NCBI RefSeq assembly: GCF_905171765.1 | Contig: NC_053392.1 | Span: 369,997,442 to 370,061,441 of the forward strand | DNA: 64,000 bases | Source: Bufo bufo | Lineage: Eukaryota; Chordata; Amphibia; Anura; Bufonidae | Direction of reading: 5' to 3' | Notes under the pieces: generated by a model | Told to the model about the DNA's origin: nothing | Databases searched by the model: none | Seen by the model: only the letters and a program-made list of their open reading frames with translations | Position numbers and translations under genes: made by a program | In this document: piece after piece, positions 1-11,032 of the stretch | How positions within the stretch are numbered: position 1 is the first letter of the stretch | Layout of the letters: every line of letters begins with the position of its first letter

Positions 1-604
1 ATCAGTTGCATTGAGGAGAAGTCAGGTGGATACACAGCTGATAGTCCTACTGAATAGACTGTTAGAATTTGTATTATGGCAAGAAAAAAGCAGCTAAGTA
101 AAGAAAAACGAGTGGCTATCATTACTTTAAGAAATGAAGGTCAGTCAGTCAGCCGAAAAATTGGGAAAACTTTGAAAGTAAGGGCTATTTGACCATGAAG
201 GAGAGTGATGGGGTGCTGCGCCAGATACCCTGGACTCCACAGTCACCGGACCTGAACCCAATCGAGATGGTTTGGGGTGAGCTGGACCGCAGAGTGAAGG
301 CAAAAGGGCCAACAAGTGCTAAGCATCTCTGGGAACTCCTTCAAGACTGTTGGAAGACCATTTCAGGGGACTACCTCTTGAAGCTCATCAAGAGAATGCC
401 AAGAGTGTGCAAAGCAGTAATCAAAGCAAAAGGTGGCTACTTTGAAGAACCTAGAATATGACATATATTTTCAGTTGTTTCACACTTGTTTGTTATGTAT
501 ATAATTCCACATGTGTTAATTCATAGTTTTGATTCCTTCATAGTCATGAAAATAAAGAAAACTCTTTGAATGAGAAGGTGTGTCCAAACTTTTGGTCTGT
601 ACTG
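1..604 (+). mobile_element. Tc1-like DNA transposon, internally deleted, left end outside window
   Basis: A short N-terminal piece starts at ATG 76 (MARKKQLSKEKR..., a helix-turn-helix-like start) and stops at 190-192. The C-terminal third of a Tc1-type transposase follows in another frame to 461, with the hallmark SPDLNPIE motif and the usual ending around AVIKAKGG. The whole middle of the protein, including the first two catalytic aspartates, is missing, so the copy cannot make transposase. The right inverted terminus (GGTGTGTCCAAACTTTTGG, then ...TCTGTACTG) ends near 604 beside a TA run. The left terminus lies outside the window. Confidence 0.85.
76..461 (+). pseudogene. Tc1-like transposase remnant (N-terminal stub plus C-terminal third)
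   Basis: Two pieces of one transposase lie in different frames. The stub of about 38 codons begins at ATG 76. The second piece, from about 195 to 461, carries [14 protein letters not shown] with the third catalytic acidic residue. The deletion joins them near 180-195. No complete catalytic triad can be made. Confidence 0.85.
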
Positions 605-614
605 TATATATATA

Positions 615-2199
615 CACACTGCTCAAAAAAATAAAGGGAACACTTAAACAACACAATGTAACTCCAAGTCAATCACAATTCTGTGAAATCAAACTGTCCA
701 CTTAGGAAGCAACACTGTGTGATAATCAATTTCACATGCTGTTGTGCAAATGGGATAGACAACAGGTGAAAATTATAGGAAATTAGCAAGACACCCCCAA
801 TAAAGGAGTGGTTCTGCAGGTGGTGATCACAGACCACTTCTCAGTTCCTATGCTTCCTGGCTGATGTTTTGGTCACTTTTGAATGCTGGCGGTGCTTTCA
901 CTCTAGTGGTAGCATGAGACGGAGTCTACAACCCACACATGTGGCTCAGGTAGTGCAGCTTATCCAGGATGGCACATCAATGCGAGCTGTGGCAAGAAGG
1001 TTTGCTGTGTCTGTCAGCGTAGTGTCCAGAGCATGGAGGCGCTACCAGGAGACAGGCCAGTACATCGGGAGACGTGGAGGAGGCCGTAGGAGGGCAACAA
1101 CCCAGCAGCAGGACCGCTACCTCCGCCTTTGTGCAAGGAGGAACAGGAGGAGCACTGCCAGAGCCCTGCAAAATGACCTCCAGCAGGCCACAAATGTGCA
1201 TGTGTCTGCTCAAACGGTCAGAAACGGACTCCATGAGGGTGATATGAGGGCCCGACGTCCACAGGTGGGGGTTGTGCTTACAGCCCAACACCATGCAGGA
1301 CGTTTGACATTTGCCAGAGAACACCAAGATTGGCAAATTCGCCATTGGTGCCCTGTGCTCTTCACAGATGAAAGCAGGTTCACACTGAGCACATGTGACA
1401 GACGTAACAGAGTCTGGAGACGCTGTGGAGAACGTTCTGCTGCCTGCAACATCCTCCAGCATGACCGGTTTGGCATTGGGTTAGTAATGGTGTGGGGTGG
1501 CATTTCTTTGGAGGGCTGCACAGCCCTCCATGTGCTCGCCAGAGGTAGCCTGACTGCCATTAGGTACCGAGATGAGATCCTCAGACCCCTTGTGAGACCA
1601 TATGCTGGTGCTGTTGGCCCTGGGTTCCTCCTAATGCAAGACAATTCTAGACCTCAAGTGGCTGGAGTGTGTCAGCAGTTCCTGCAAGATGAAGGCATTG
1701 ATGCTATGGACTGGCCCGCCCGTTCCCCAGACCTGAATCCAATTGAGCACATCTGGGACATCATGTCTCGCTCTATCCACCAACGTCACGTTGCACCACA
1801 GACTGTCCAGGAGTTGGCAGATGCTTTAGTCCAGGTCTGGGAGGAGATCCCTCAGGAGACCGTCCGCCACCTCATCAGGAGCATGCACAGGCGTTGTAGG
1901 GAGGTCATACAGGCACGTGGAGGCCACACACACTACTGAGCCTTATTTTGACTTGTTTTAAGGACATTACATCAAAGTTGGATCAGCCTGTAGTGTGTTT
2001 TTCCACTTTAATTTTGAGGGTGACTCCAAATCCAGACCTCCATGGGTTGAAAATTTGATTTCCATTTTTTTATTTTTGTGTGATTTTGTTGTCAGCACAT
2101 TCAACTATGTAAAGAACAAAGTATTTCAGAAGAATATTTAATTAATTCAGATCTAGGATGTGTTATTTTTGTGTTCCCTTTATTTTTTGGAGCAGTGTA
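615..2199 (+). mobile_element. Tc1-like DNA transposon, structurally complete
   Basis: The left end reads CACTGCTCAAAAAAATAAAG from about 617, and the right end (about 2171-2197) is its inverse, with the shared inner sequence ATAAAGGGAACAC. Both ends abut TA, the target of Tc1/mariner elements. The exact left base is uncertain by two bases because of a TACACA run. The interior is one long transposase frame. It sits about 10 bp from the preceding Tc1-like remnant. Confidence 0.9.
914..1939 (+). CDS. Tc1-family DDE transposase, open reading frame intact
   Basis: The protein binds the element's inverted ends and performs cut-and-paste transposition into TA sites. The frame is open from 869; I prefer ATG 914 (MRRSLQPTH...), giving 341 residues, the usual Tc1 length. 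In that numbering the first 60 or so residues form the paired-like helix-turn-helix region, followed by a basic GRRGGGRRR linker. The catalytic residues are visible: D152 in LFTDESRF, D243 in LLMQDNSRP, and E278 in [12 protein letters not shown], with 34 residues between the last two (the DD34E pattern). The normal DNARPH is DNSRPQ here, a possible weakening change. No stop or frameshift is seen, so this may be a recently active or still functional copy. Activity itself is not shown by sequence. Confidence 0.9.
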   Translation: MRRSLQPTHVAQVVQLIQDGTSMRAVARRFAVSVSVVSRAWRRYQETGQYIGRRGGGRRRATTQQQDRYLRLCARRNRRSTARALQNDLQQATNVHVSAQTVRNGLHEGDMRARRPQVGVVLTAQHHAGRLTFAREHQDWQIRHWCPVLFTDESRFTLSTCDRRNRVWRRCGERSAACNILQHDRFGIGLVMVWGGISLEGCTALHVLARGSLTAIRYRDEILRPLVRPYAGAVGPGFLLMQDNSRPQVAGVCQQFLQDEGIDAMDWPARSPDLNPIEHIWDIMSRSIHQRHVAPQTVQELADALVQVWEEIPQETVRHLIRSMHRRCREVIQARGGHTHY

Positions 2200-2254
2200 T
2201 AATCATACTTCTGATATATGTGAATGCATAATATGTGGGAAACTACTACTGATG

Positions 2255-2343
2255 TTTTAGCCATAATATATTTACATATATTATAATATATTATATATTC
2301 TAAATATATAACAATACATGTAAATTTATTATGGCTAAAAACT
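2255..2343. repeat. AT-rich inverted repeat
   Basis: TTTTAGCCATAATA near 2257 is mirrored by TATTATGGCTAAAA near 2328 with an almost pure AT interior, so the stretch can form a cruciform. The family is unknown. Confidence 0.6.
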
Positions 2344-2375
2344 TATATATATGTTTAAATTTAGTCTCTATTTCT

Positions 2376-2456
2376 GAAGGGATTCGAACTCACAACCTTC
2401 CACATTACAGCCCAGAATGTTACCCACTACACTATAGAGCTGCATGGCCAGTTACA
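2376..2456 (-). repeat. tRNA-like sequence, probable SINE head or tRNA pseudogene
   Basis: On the - strand a region with an A-box-like TATAGTGTAGTGGGTAAC is followed about 30 bases later by GTTCGAATCCC, a good B box of an RNA polymerase III promoter. The anticodon-arm region pairs poorly and GTA falls at the anticodon position. I therefore call it tRNA-derived rather than a working tRNA. No clear SINE body or tail was recognised. Confidence 0.5.
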
Positions 2457-2739
2457 ATAAAAAAAATATATATGAGACTTCTGCTGTATAGGAATACTTA
2501 CTCGTAGATGCATTGCAAAGTATAGTACTATCAGGTTTCCTAATAGATGGCAACACTAGACGCCTTTGCTACTCCGATGGTTGAGAGGGGGAGCCCCCTC
2601 CCTCTATTAATCCCATGGATGCTGCTGCCACGGCACCTAAGGGATTATAGCAGAGTGTCAGCATACAGCTGACTCTCGCTGCTGATGGCGGTGGCTCAGG
2701 AACTGAGCCGCTGCCATCACATTCATCAGGACCACAACA

Positions 2740-2975
2740 GGGGACACAGATGGGGGCAGGAGGATCAGATGGAACGGGGGATACAGGTGGGCACAGTTAG
2801 AGCTATGGGCCGGCCCGTGCAGAGCACGGCCGGAAAAGTTAGAGGCACAGATATGCAGTAGGCGCTGATCGGGCACAGGGCACAGAAGGGGCTGGCAGGA
2901 CACATTAGGGCGCACAGATAGGGGCAAAGATTGGGGAAGAGGACACATCAGGGGGCACAAATGGGGGCACTGATC
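2740..2975. repeat. degenerate GGGGCACAGAT minisatellite
   Basis: Many imperfect copies of a GGGGCACAGAT-like word occur in this GC-rich stretch, including GGGCACAGTT, GGCACAGATA and GGGGCACAAATG. Spacing is irregular. Confidence 0.5.
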
Positions 2976-2981
2976 AGCTAA

Positions 2982-3749
2982 GGGCTCTTTCACACCTGCG
3001 TTCTTGTCTTCCGGCATAGAGTTCCGTCATCGGGGCTCTATGCCGGAAGAATCCTGATCAGGATTATCCTAATGCATTCTGAATGGAGTGAAATCCGTTC
3101 AGGATGCATCAGGATGTCTTCAGTTCCGGAACGTAACGTTTTTTGGCCGGAGAAAATACTGCAGCATGCTGCGCTTTTTGCTCTGGCCAAAAATCCGGAA
3201 CACTTGCCGCAATGCCGGATCCGGAATTAATGCCCATTGAAAGGCATTGATCCGGATCCGGCCTTAAGCTAAACGTCGTTTCGGCGCATTGCCGGAGCCG
3301 ACATTTAGCTTTTTCTGAATGGTTACCATGGCTGCCGGGACGCTAAAGTCCTGGCAGCCATGGTAAAGTGGAGAGGGGAGCGGGGGAGCAGTATACTTAC
3401 CGTCCGTGCGGCTCCCCAGGCGCTCCAGAGTGACGTCAGGGCGCCCCAAGCGCATGGATCATGTGATCGCATTGGACACGTCATCCATGCGCATGGGGCG
3501 CTCTGACGTCATTCTGGAGCGCCTGGGGAGCCGCACGGACTGTAAGTATACTGCTCCCCCGCTCCCCACTACTACTATGGCAGCCAGGACTTTAATAGCG
3601 TCCTGGCTGCCATAGTAACACTGAAAGCATTTTGAAGACGGTTCCGTCTTCAAATGCTTTCAGTACACTTGCGTTTTTCCGGATCCGGAGTGTAATTCCG
3701 GCAAGTGGAGTACATGCCGGATCCGGACAACGCAAGTGTGAAAGAGGCC
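2982..3749. mobile_element. Harbinger-like foldback MITE with TAA target duplication
   Basis: The ends GGGCTCTTTCACACCTGCG and (inverted) GGCCTCTTTCACACTTGCG are flanked on both sides by TAA (2979-2981 and 3750-3752). The centre (about 3290-3615) is a second large inverted repeat. There is no coding capacity. The 3-bp TWA duplication fits PIF/Harbinger-type integration; that assignment is inferred. Confidence 0.75.
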
Positions 3750-3752
3750 TAA

Positions 3753-4219
3753 TGCCTGATTTCAGGCTCTGATCTGCAGAGGGCAGATCAGAGCTTGAAA
3801 CCGCCATTTTTACGCTATCGCACTCCAATAGGTTAGTCTGCATAGACTAACCAATTGGAGCGATTGCCGACATGGGACCTCTCTGATTGGTCCCTTGCCG
3901 GCATTACTGGACTCTGGACTGTCCCTGACAGTGGAAGTGCAGGGGCAGAATCTTTAATCCAAGCACTTTGCAACACTTGGATTAAAGAGCTACCATAATG
4001 TTTATATACGTGCCATCTGCACGGGGTATGTGCAGATAGCACATATATAGCTGTATGGCAGTCGTGATGGGGTTAACTTTAACTCTCCAAGCTGTGGGAT
4101 ACAGCTGGGCTGTCTAGGGCCCACCAGTAAAGTTTCATTTGTGGGCCCACCATACGCATACATCCAAATATTACATGCTCACACAGCAGCAAGATGCTAG
4201 AAGATGATTGATTATGGGG
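3753..4219. other. intergenic DNA with small inverted repeats
   Basis: Short hairpins are seen, such as CTCTGATCTGCAGAGG with its mirror and GGTTAGTCTGCATAGACTAACC. The stretch also has a GGGCCCACCAGTAAA segment that recurs inverted near 16385-16425. No gene is seen. Confidence 0.5.
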
Positions 4220-4227
4220 TCCCTGCA

Positions 4228-4686
4228 TAGGGTGGCCAGATGTCCGGTTTTAGTCTGGACAGTCCGGTTTTCAGGCTCCCTGTCCTCCGTCCGGCGCAGT
4301 GCCTGGACGGACACATGGATGTCCTCCTTTTCAGTGGCTCACGCTCAGACAGCAGCATTGTGCTGTCTGAGCATGAGCTGCAGCAACTGACCGAGGCTTC
4401 TCTCACCCCCAGTCAGTCACTAGAGCCGTAGATATGGCTCCCTGTGGCTGACTGAGGGGGAGAGAAGCACCCCGGCTGCCCCCGTTCACCTTCCATTCAC
4501 AAAGTTCTTCCCTCTCCTCCCCAGTGTCTTTTTCAGCCGATGGTGGGGGCGCGGCTTCACTGATACGGGGGCGTGTCTGCATGTGGTTTGGAGGTGTGGT
4601 TTAGGTCATTGTGGGAGTGGTTTGGGGCATTGTGGGTGTGGTATGGGTCAGTCCGGCTTTCTAGGGTGAAGCCAGTGGCCACCCTA
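4228..4686. mobile_element. hAT-like foldback MITE with 8-bp target duplication
   Basis: The ends TAGGGTGGCCA and TGGCCACCCTA are inverted. Flanking octamers TCCCTGCA (4220-4227) and CCCCTGCA (4687-4694) match at 7 of 8 bases, the duplication size expected of hAT elements. The interior has a palindrome around 4290-4460 and short GGTGTGGTTT-type tandem copies. No transposase is present. Confidence 0.65.
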
Positions 4687-4729
4687 CCCCTGCAGTAACT
4701 CTGAGAGAGCAGGTCTCTGGGATTGGAGG

Positions 4730-4990
4730 ACACTGGCCATCCTGCCTTTGTACCTATAAGTCATCTCAGCCACATGAACGTGTCTATAATAATAAACTGT
4801 GCAGTTTCTTAAATATTCTATCTAGTTTTTTATATGAACTAGTTGAGGTGCTGTACATTGACTATATATAGTGTAGTAAGTCTACTGTGTTATGTGCCAC
4901 TTGTGCAGGGGGTGGGAGGCTAGGGGCCTACCAGGGGATTCACCTGTACCCCTGTTGGCCAGTCCAAGCCTGGTGGGAGATGTGGATTAG
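4730..4990. repeat. dispersed repeat, second copy inverted near 16190-16450
   Basis: The words GGTGCTGTACATTGA, TAAGTCTACTGTGTTATGT and GGCCAGTCCAAGCCTG reappear in reverse complement around 16190-16340. This indicates a shared interspersed repeat whose class I do not recognise. Confidence 0.55.
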
Positions 4991-5078
4991 AAAAGGCAGA
5001 CCTATTCCACAATGTATGGCTTTGCTCACAAAGAAATGGATTGATGATTTATATATGATGGAAAAAAAGAGTCAATGA

Positions 5079-5252
5079 GGGAGATTTATCAAACTGTTGC
5101 AAAGTACAACTGGCTTAGTTGCCCATAGCAACCAATCAGATTCCACCTTATATTTTTCAAAGAAGCTCTGAAAAAAATGAAAGGTGGAATATGATTGGTT
5201 GTTATGGGCAACTAAGCCAGTTCTGCTTTGCACCAGTTTGATGGATCTCCCT
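5079..5252. mobile_element. short foldback MITE
   Basis: GGGAGATTTATCAAACTG at the left is mirrored by CAGTTTGATGGATCTCCC at the right. The inner TGGCTTAGTTGCCCATAGCA is also mirrored. It is a 174-bp hairpin element without coding capacity. Confidence 0.7.
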
Positions 5253-6365
5253 TAGGCCAGTTTTAGATTGCGAGGAGCACTCTTCGTGTGGGAGGCTGAT
5301 TTCCCGTCCAGAAATCTGCTCTTGTAAAAGGACCTTATGGCATTATAATGATTTATAATGCTGTGTGTCCTTGCCTAACATCAGTTGTCACGAATTGTAC
5401 TCACATAATACTGTCAGTACAAATCATTAGAGTGTATGTCAGGCAGGGACAGACAGCACTATAAATCATTACAGCAAAGCAGAGTTCAGGATGGGAAATC
5501 ATGATCTCACACAGGACCTCTGGTGAGCTCCGCTAACTTCTCGCAGCTTACAAAGCACAGTGTTGTTGATTTGATAGTGGCTTTGCGTTGCAATTGAATG
5601 GGGCTGAGCTACGCCTAGGCCATGTGACCAATGAACGTCAAGTCACATGGCCTGGGAAGAAGCATAAGCACTCATGGAGCATTGTGGCCTCTTTGTACAG
5701 CTGTTTGGCTGGGGTCTCGGAAGTTGGACCCCTGCCAATCAGATATTGATGAGTTATTCTGAGGATAGGCCATCAATATGTAAATCCCAGAAAACTCCTT
5801 TAAGAGAATATAAAGTATACAGAACAAAATTGGGATTTTAAATGTGTACAATAGAAAACTTATACAAAGTACTATTACAGATAATCTTCACAAATCTTAT
5901 AGCAGTTTTCCACTTTTGCTAGTATGTGATGATAAAGCATCAATATTTCATTGGTGGCTGACATCTAAAATAAAGTGAGCGGACAGGTAGGTAAAAAGAC
6001 AATGTTGGTTGTAGATTCTTACTTATAACAACAGGGGTTAAGGAATAGAAAACAAGAGTAGAAACAGTGAGAGCTGCTATTGTATAATCCCTGGCATCCT
6101 CCACTGGAGGTTGTGACAATCTCGGCATGGAGGCTGCTGTAAATCCTCACCGAACAAAACTACCGGTTGTTTACACATTCCCTAATGACAGTCGATAAAG
6201 GAAAATATCTTCAGACTTCAGTCTGGGTAAAGCTGATTGTGAAATAACAAAAGACGTCTGGCTCCAGATGACATTGGCAGGTTTATGTTAGCTTGACTTA
6301 CTTGTCTTATTGTACTGTGCACATTGGATAGAAAAAATATTTTGATACACTCTCTTACTCTTTAC
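5253..6365. other. intergenic DNA, old repeat fragments only
   Basis: There are weakly palindromic stretches around 5260-5545 and a repeat end (AGAAAACTCCTTTAA at 5787-5801) that also terminates other elements in the window. I see no coding sequence. Confidence 0.5.
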
Positions 6366-6631
6366 TAGTGCTGATCGCGAATATTCTAATCGCAAATTTT
6401 TAGCGTGAATATCATCACTTTGAGAATTCGCAAAGATGTAGAATATAGTGCTATATCTTCATAATCGCGAATATTCTAGATTTTTTTTCATCCGTACCCT
6501 CTCACCCAATGAGATAGCTGCAATATCTTTGTCTGAGCTTAGCAATATCCCTAGCAACGAATAAGAAAGTTGCCTAACCCTTACTATATAGGAAACTCCC
6601 CAGCAGCCATTTTCTGCTGTTTTTTGCAGTT

Positions 6632-6667
<36 letters not shown>

Positions 6668-7100
6668 AGTGTCATTGCTGTGCTCTGTGCTTTGCCGAGT
6701 TATTTGGATCCTTATCCAATTACATTAGATAGTTAGTTAGCTCATATATATAATACAGATAGTTAGTGGGAGATAGTCAGTGTAGGTTAGATAGTGATAT
6801 ACTGTAGCTGATAGGTTCCAGTGCAGGGTGTTAGGTAGTGTGATAGGAATTGCTATCTGTGCTGTGATGGCGAATATATTCTCCAGTCTCAGGAAACTTC
6901 TAGCAGCTTGAAAAATTTAGCAAAAATGAGACACGCCTGTATTGTACGCAATACGCGCATAATACATTGCCAATTTTCGCAATCAAGAAAATAATAACTG
7001 GAGATCACGAATGCTAGAATGTCCAAATTTATGATGATCATTAGGCCAAATTTTTTTTAAATATCACGAAAGCAAATATTGCCTATGCTGCTCATCACTA
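6366..7100. mobile_element. foldback element with TAGTGCTGATCGCGAATA ends
   Basis: TAGTGCTGATCGCGAAT at the left matches the inverse of TGCTCATCACTA at the right. The element includes a perfect GA dinucleotide run at about 6633-6666. It looks related to the elements at 8001, 14716 and 15548. No protein is encoded. Confidence 0.55.
6633..6666. repeat. (GA)n microsatellite
   Basis: An uninterrupted GA dinucleotide run of about 17 units. Confidence 0.95.
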
Positions 7101-8000
7101 CTGGTATAGAAATATTTGTAGTTGAAAAAATCTGCTCGCATCAGACTTTGTGTAAGGAAAGGTAAATCTCTCAACTGGAGTCAGAGTCAGACAAAGGTGT
7201 TACCATCTTGAATTCTTGCTAAGCACTCCTCCCTTCTCCTGCCCAGTCTCCTTCTTTATTAAGGCAATAGCACGACGCCCAGTAGGAGGTGGCTTTACAA
7301 TTTCAGCCAGTCAGCCGAGAAAGTACAGGTACATGTCAAAGGACAGGGGAGGGCATCAACATGGCCAAACAGTGCAATGCACACACCCCATCCCTGTATA
7401 AGGAAGGATGAGTCATGTCCATTGTCTGATCAGCCAGGTGGCCGCCCATCCCCCATCACTGTCAGCATGGACCCCATTCAATACTGCTCAAAGTGCCCAG
7501 TATCTAGTGAAGATCATTCTACTGGTTCTTATAGATTTGAGACTATCTGCGAGACATTGCTACGGCTATTGTCAGTATATGGTACGAGTATACCGACAAG
7601 GCAGATATGCATGTCTTAAGTGCAGATATGTATCCAGAAAGGGATAGCGAAGCTGCAGCAGAGGTATATTATGTATCTCTCGTTATGCAGACTTCACTTC
7701 TCTAATGTGTATAGACATTTGAAGGGAAGAAGCCCAGTGCATTGCACTTAGTGCTCACAAACGGCAAACGCCCCCCCCTACACACTGAGAACACGTCTCC
7801 AAGCCCATGAGAAGGTTTTCATACTGACGGTTTTACCGCTGGTCCCGATTCAACCCAAGTACCCTCTCCTAGAGCATTCTGACACAGGGAGACAGATGAC
7901 AATCTATAAAAACACACACACATCCTAAGATAAAATGTCTGCATAATAAAATTTCCACAACACTACTCTTTACATTTACATACTCTATATTGTATACTAT
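7101..8000. other. intergenic DNA without recognised genes
   Basis: Only short accidental open frames are present. No repeat with clear ends was recognised. Confidence 0.5.
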
Positions 8001-8508
8001 TAGAGATGAGCGAATTTATGAAAAGTTAAATTCGGCTAATTCGCCAAATAAAATAAAAAAATTTGCTTTGTAGTGAATTACATAGTCACAAAGCGCATTT
8101 TTTTGCAAGTAGCTGGTACAATGACAGGGAGCTGCGATAGTGCCACCCCTTCATTGTACCCCTCAGATGCCATGTTCATACAGTGTAAAATCAGTGTGAA
8201 GTTAACATTAAAAGAAAAATTCAATCAAACTTACCGCCTCCATTTGCTTGCTTGAAGATCTGGATCTGCGCGGCACAAGATTACGTCATAACGCCGGCTG
8301 GCGTGGTGACGTCATACGCCACCACGCACGGGATTTCGGCCGAGATCTTCAATCAAGATGGCGGCTGGCTGCCCGTTGCGAGCAAATGGAGGAGGCAAGT
8401 ATGATTTTTACACTATTTTAGGTTAAATCGATTCGCTAACACGAAGCACAAGGAAATTCGAAATTCGGATCGAATTCCACCTTATGTGATTTGATTCGCT
8501 CATCTCTA
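8001..8508. mobile_element. foldback MITE with TAGAGATGAGCGAAT ends
   Basis: TAGAGATGAGCGAAT at the left is the inverse of ATTCGCTCATCTCTA at the right. The centre has a second inverted repeat rich in CpG (CGCCGGCTGGCGTGGTGACG...). No coding capacity and no firm target duplication. Confidence 0.75.
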
Positions 8509-9422
8509 TATACCATGTAGTATCTCCCTGAAACTGATCAATTCTGAATTTATAGCCCAGGCTCTGGCTTTAGCATTAGGCTTGGGTGAATCGAGCTTCG
8601 GATCATAGATCCTAAGTCAATTCGTTCAAAAACTTTGGTGTTAATGCTGTTTCCTTACAGAATTAAAATCTGTTGGCTAAGTGGAACCAAACTTCGTCTT
8701 GCATGAAGTCACATAAGACTTTGGTGAAGTCCTTCTGTATTCCTATCTGCGTATTTAAAAACATTTTGTAATAGGTTTCCGAAGTGGTACTAGCTGGTAC
8801 CTCGGTACCAAAGCCCAGCTCAAATTCCTATTTTGACCTAGGGGTTATGCACACTATAGGAAAAAGAGCTGACCTATTAGGTGGCCAGGACCATGGGAGC
8901 AAACATAGGCACGCATGCGCAGATGCTACTGTCCCAACCACTTTGTATCTGCACTGCAGCGGTGGTCATAACCCTTGGATACAAGCAGTGTATAATGTAA
9001 TGGAAAAATAAATCAAGCCAGCAAAGGAGGCAATATGGATAATAATAATACATTAATAAGTGCCTTGTATTAACTTTTTCTACATGATGAATACCATTTG
9101 CTGAAGTGAGACAACCCCCTTTAACCCTTTATGACAAAAACGGTAGAAATGTTTTAATAAAGAACAATTAAAAAAATTATTTTCACAACGGCATACTCTC
9201 ATGAATAAACTGATTGGCTCAAAACTTTCCTTGGTACAGTATTTAGACACAAGAACTTCTGATGCAATTATATGGTGTTCATTTATTAAACATTTACGAG
9301 TTAACACAAATATTCACACAGGTGATCATTTATAAAAAAGAAATCATAGTAAAATCTGTTAGGCTGGGTTCACATCATGTTTTGTCATATGTTTAATGTA
9401 TACAAAAAAAAAATTATATATG

Positions 9423-9426
<4 letters not shown>
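8509..9426. other. intergenic DNA with partial repeat copies
   Basis: A fragment at about 8570-8830 resembles the TAGAGATGAG family interior. A fragment at about 8985-9120 (CATTTGCTGAAGTGAGACAACCCC) matches repeats near 47096-47590 and 48185-48245. No gene is seen. Confidence 0.5.

Positions 9427-9454
<28 letters not shown>
9427..9454. repeat. (TA)n microsatellite, left half
   Basis: This TA run is split from its partner at 10508-10530 by the Tc1-type insertion. Confidence 0.85.
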
Positions 9455-9459
<5 letters not shown>

Positions 9460-10507
9460 TCACCTAAAGAATTATTAGGAACACCATACTAATACTGTGT
9501 TGGACCCCCTTTTGCCTTCAGAACTGCCTTAATTCTACGTGGCATTGATTCAAGAAGGTGCTGATAGCATTCTTTAGAAATGTTGGCCCATATTGATAGG
9601 ATAGCATCTTGCAGTTGATGGAGATTTGAGGGATGCACATCCAGGGCACGAAGCTCCCGTTCCACCACATCCCAAAGATGCTCTATTGGGTTGAGATCTG
9701 GTGACTGTGGGGGCCATTTTAGTACAGTGAACTCATTGTCATGTTCAAGAAACCAATTTGAAATGATTCGAGCTTTGTGACATGGTGCATTATCCTGCTG
9801 GAAGTAGCCATCAGAGGATGGATACATGTTCTCATTCTGTTTACGCCAAATTCGGACTCTACCATTTGAATGTCTCAACAGAAATCGAGACTCATCAGAC
9901 CAGGCAACATTTTTCCAGTCTTCAACAGTCCAATTTTGGTGAGCTCGTGCAAATTGTAGCCTCTTTTTCCTATTTGTAGTGGAGATGAGTGGTACCCGGT
10001 GGGGTCTTCTGCTGTTGTAGCCCATCCGCCTCAAGGTTGTGCGTTTTGTAGCTTCACAAATGCTTAGCTGCATACCTCGGTTGTAACGAGTGGTTATTTC
10101 AGTCAACGTTGCTCTTCTATCAGCTTGAATCAGTCGGCCCATTCTCCTCTGACCTCTAGTATCCACAAGGCATTTTTGCCCACAGGACTGCTGCATACTG
10201 GATGTTTTTCCCTTTTCACACCATTCTTTGTAAACCCTAGAAATGGTTGTGCGTGAAAATCCCAGTAACTGAGCAGATTGTGAAATACTCTGCCGGCCCG
10301 TCTGGCACCAACAACCATGCCACGCTCAAAATAGATTAAATCACCTTTCTTTCCCATTCTGACATTCAGTTTGGAGTTCAGGAGATTTTCTTGACCAGGA
10401 CCACACCCCTAAATGCATTGAAGCAACTGCTATGTGATTGGTTGACTAGATAATTGCATTAATGAGAAATAGAACAGGTGTTCCTAATAATTCTTTAGGT
10501 GAGTGTG
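9455..10507 (-). mobile_element. Tc1-type DNA transposon inserted in a TA microsatellite
   Basis: Inverted ends CACTCACCTAAAGAATTATT and AATAATTCTTTAGGTGAGTG bound a 1053-bp unit with TA on both sides. TA microsatellite DNA continues on each flank, so the element jumped into a TA run. It codes on the - strand. Confidence 0.9.
9489..10355 (-). pseudogene. Tc1-type transposase with in-frame internal deletion
   Basis: A helix-turn-helix N-terminus starts near 10355, but a frameshift near 10290 breaks it. From there the frame is open through 235 codons after ATG 10196, ending AVLKAKGGPTQY. In that 235-residue numbering the catalytic candidates are D101 (WSDESRF), D135 (YFQQDNAPCH) and E172 ([12 protein letters not shown]). 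Only 33 residues separate the two aspartates, against 90 in the intact Tc1 protein at 914-1939. The segment that normally holds the MVWG motif is gone although the frame is kept. The protein is therefore almost certainly inactive. Confidence 0.88.
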
Positions 10508-10530
10508 TATATATATATATATATATATAT
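10508..10530. repeat. (TA)n microsatellite, right half
   Basis: Continuation of the TA run interrupted by the transposon at 9455-10507. Confidence 0.85.
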
Positions 10531-11016
10531 GTTAACGGATTCCTCAGATGGATGCCATGCAGTGGCATCCATCACCGTAGAGTTCCATTGTAAAAAAAAA
10601 ACATAATTTTTTTTGCTGGACTTTGCAAAAGCATGGTACATTACACCATGCAGAGTTCTGCAAAAAAATTAAAAATTAACGATAACGTATCCTTTTTTTT
10701 TTTATTATAGAACTCTATGGTGACGGATGCCACCATATGGCATCTGTCTGAGGCAACGTTAAACATATGACAAAAACGTGATGTGAACCCACCCTAAATA
10801 GCAGCCAGCCTCCTTGATTGTTGTTTTGAGAGGACATCTTTATTTTTCTACCATGCACAAATAAAAAAAATTACAAACGGACAAATTAATCAATACATGA
10901 ATTATAGTAAGTTATATCTTATATCTTATCTTATAGTACTGTTAATTGTATGGTATAATGTAGTGTCCATATTGTTGCCTTACTTTAAATTTTGCCTATT
11001 CTTTATCTCTTTTCAG
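10531..11016 (+). other. probable last intron or upstream DNA of TMEM200A
   Basis: A foldback at about 10535-10795 has GATGCCATGCAGTGGCATC and its mirror GATGCCACCATATGGCATC. The stretch ends in a pyrimidine-rich tract and AG at 11015-11016 (TTTATCTCTTTTCAG), a good splice acceptor. Upstream non-coding exons were not found in the window. Confidence 0.55.
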
Positions 11017-11032
11017 AATCTAAGACGGAACT

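Noticed and set aside
977..1644. Antisense frames of 161 and 144 codons opposite the Tc1 transposase
   Set aside because: Shadow frames of a GC-rich coding region; no motif.
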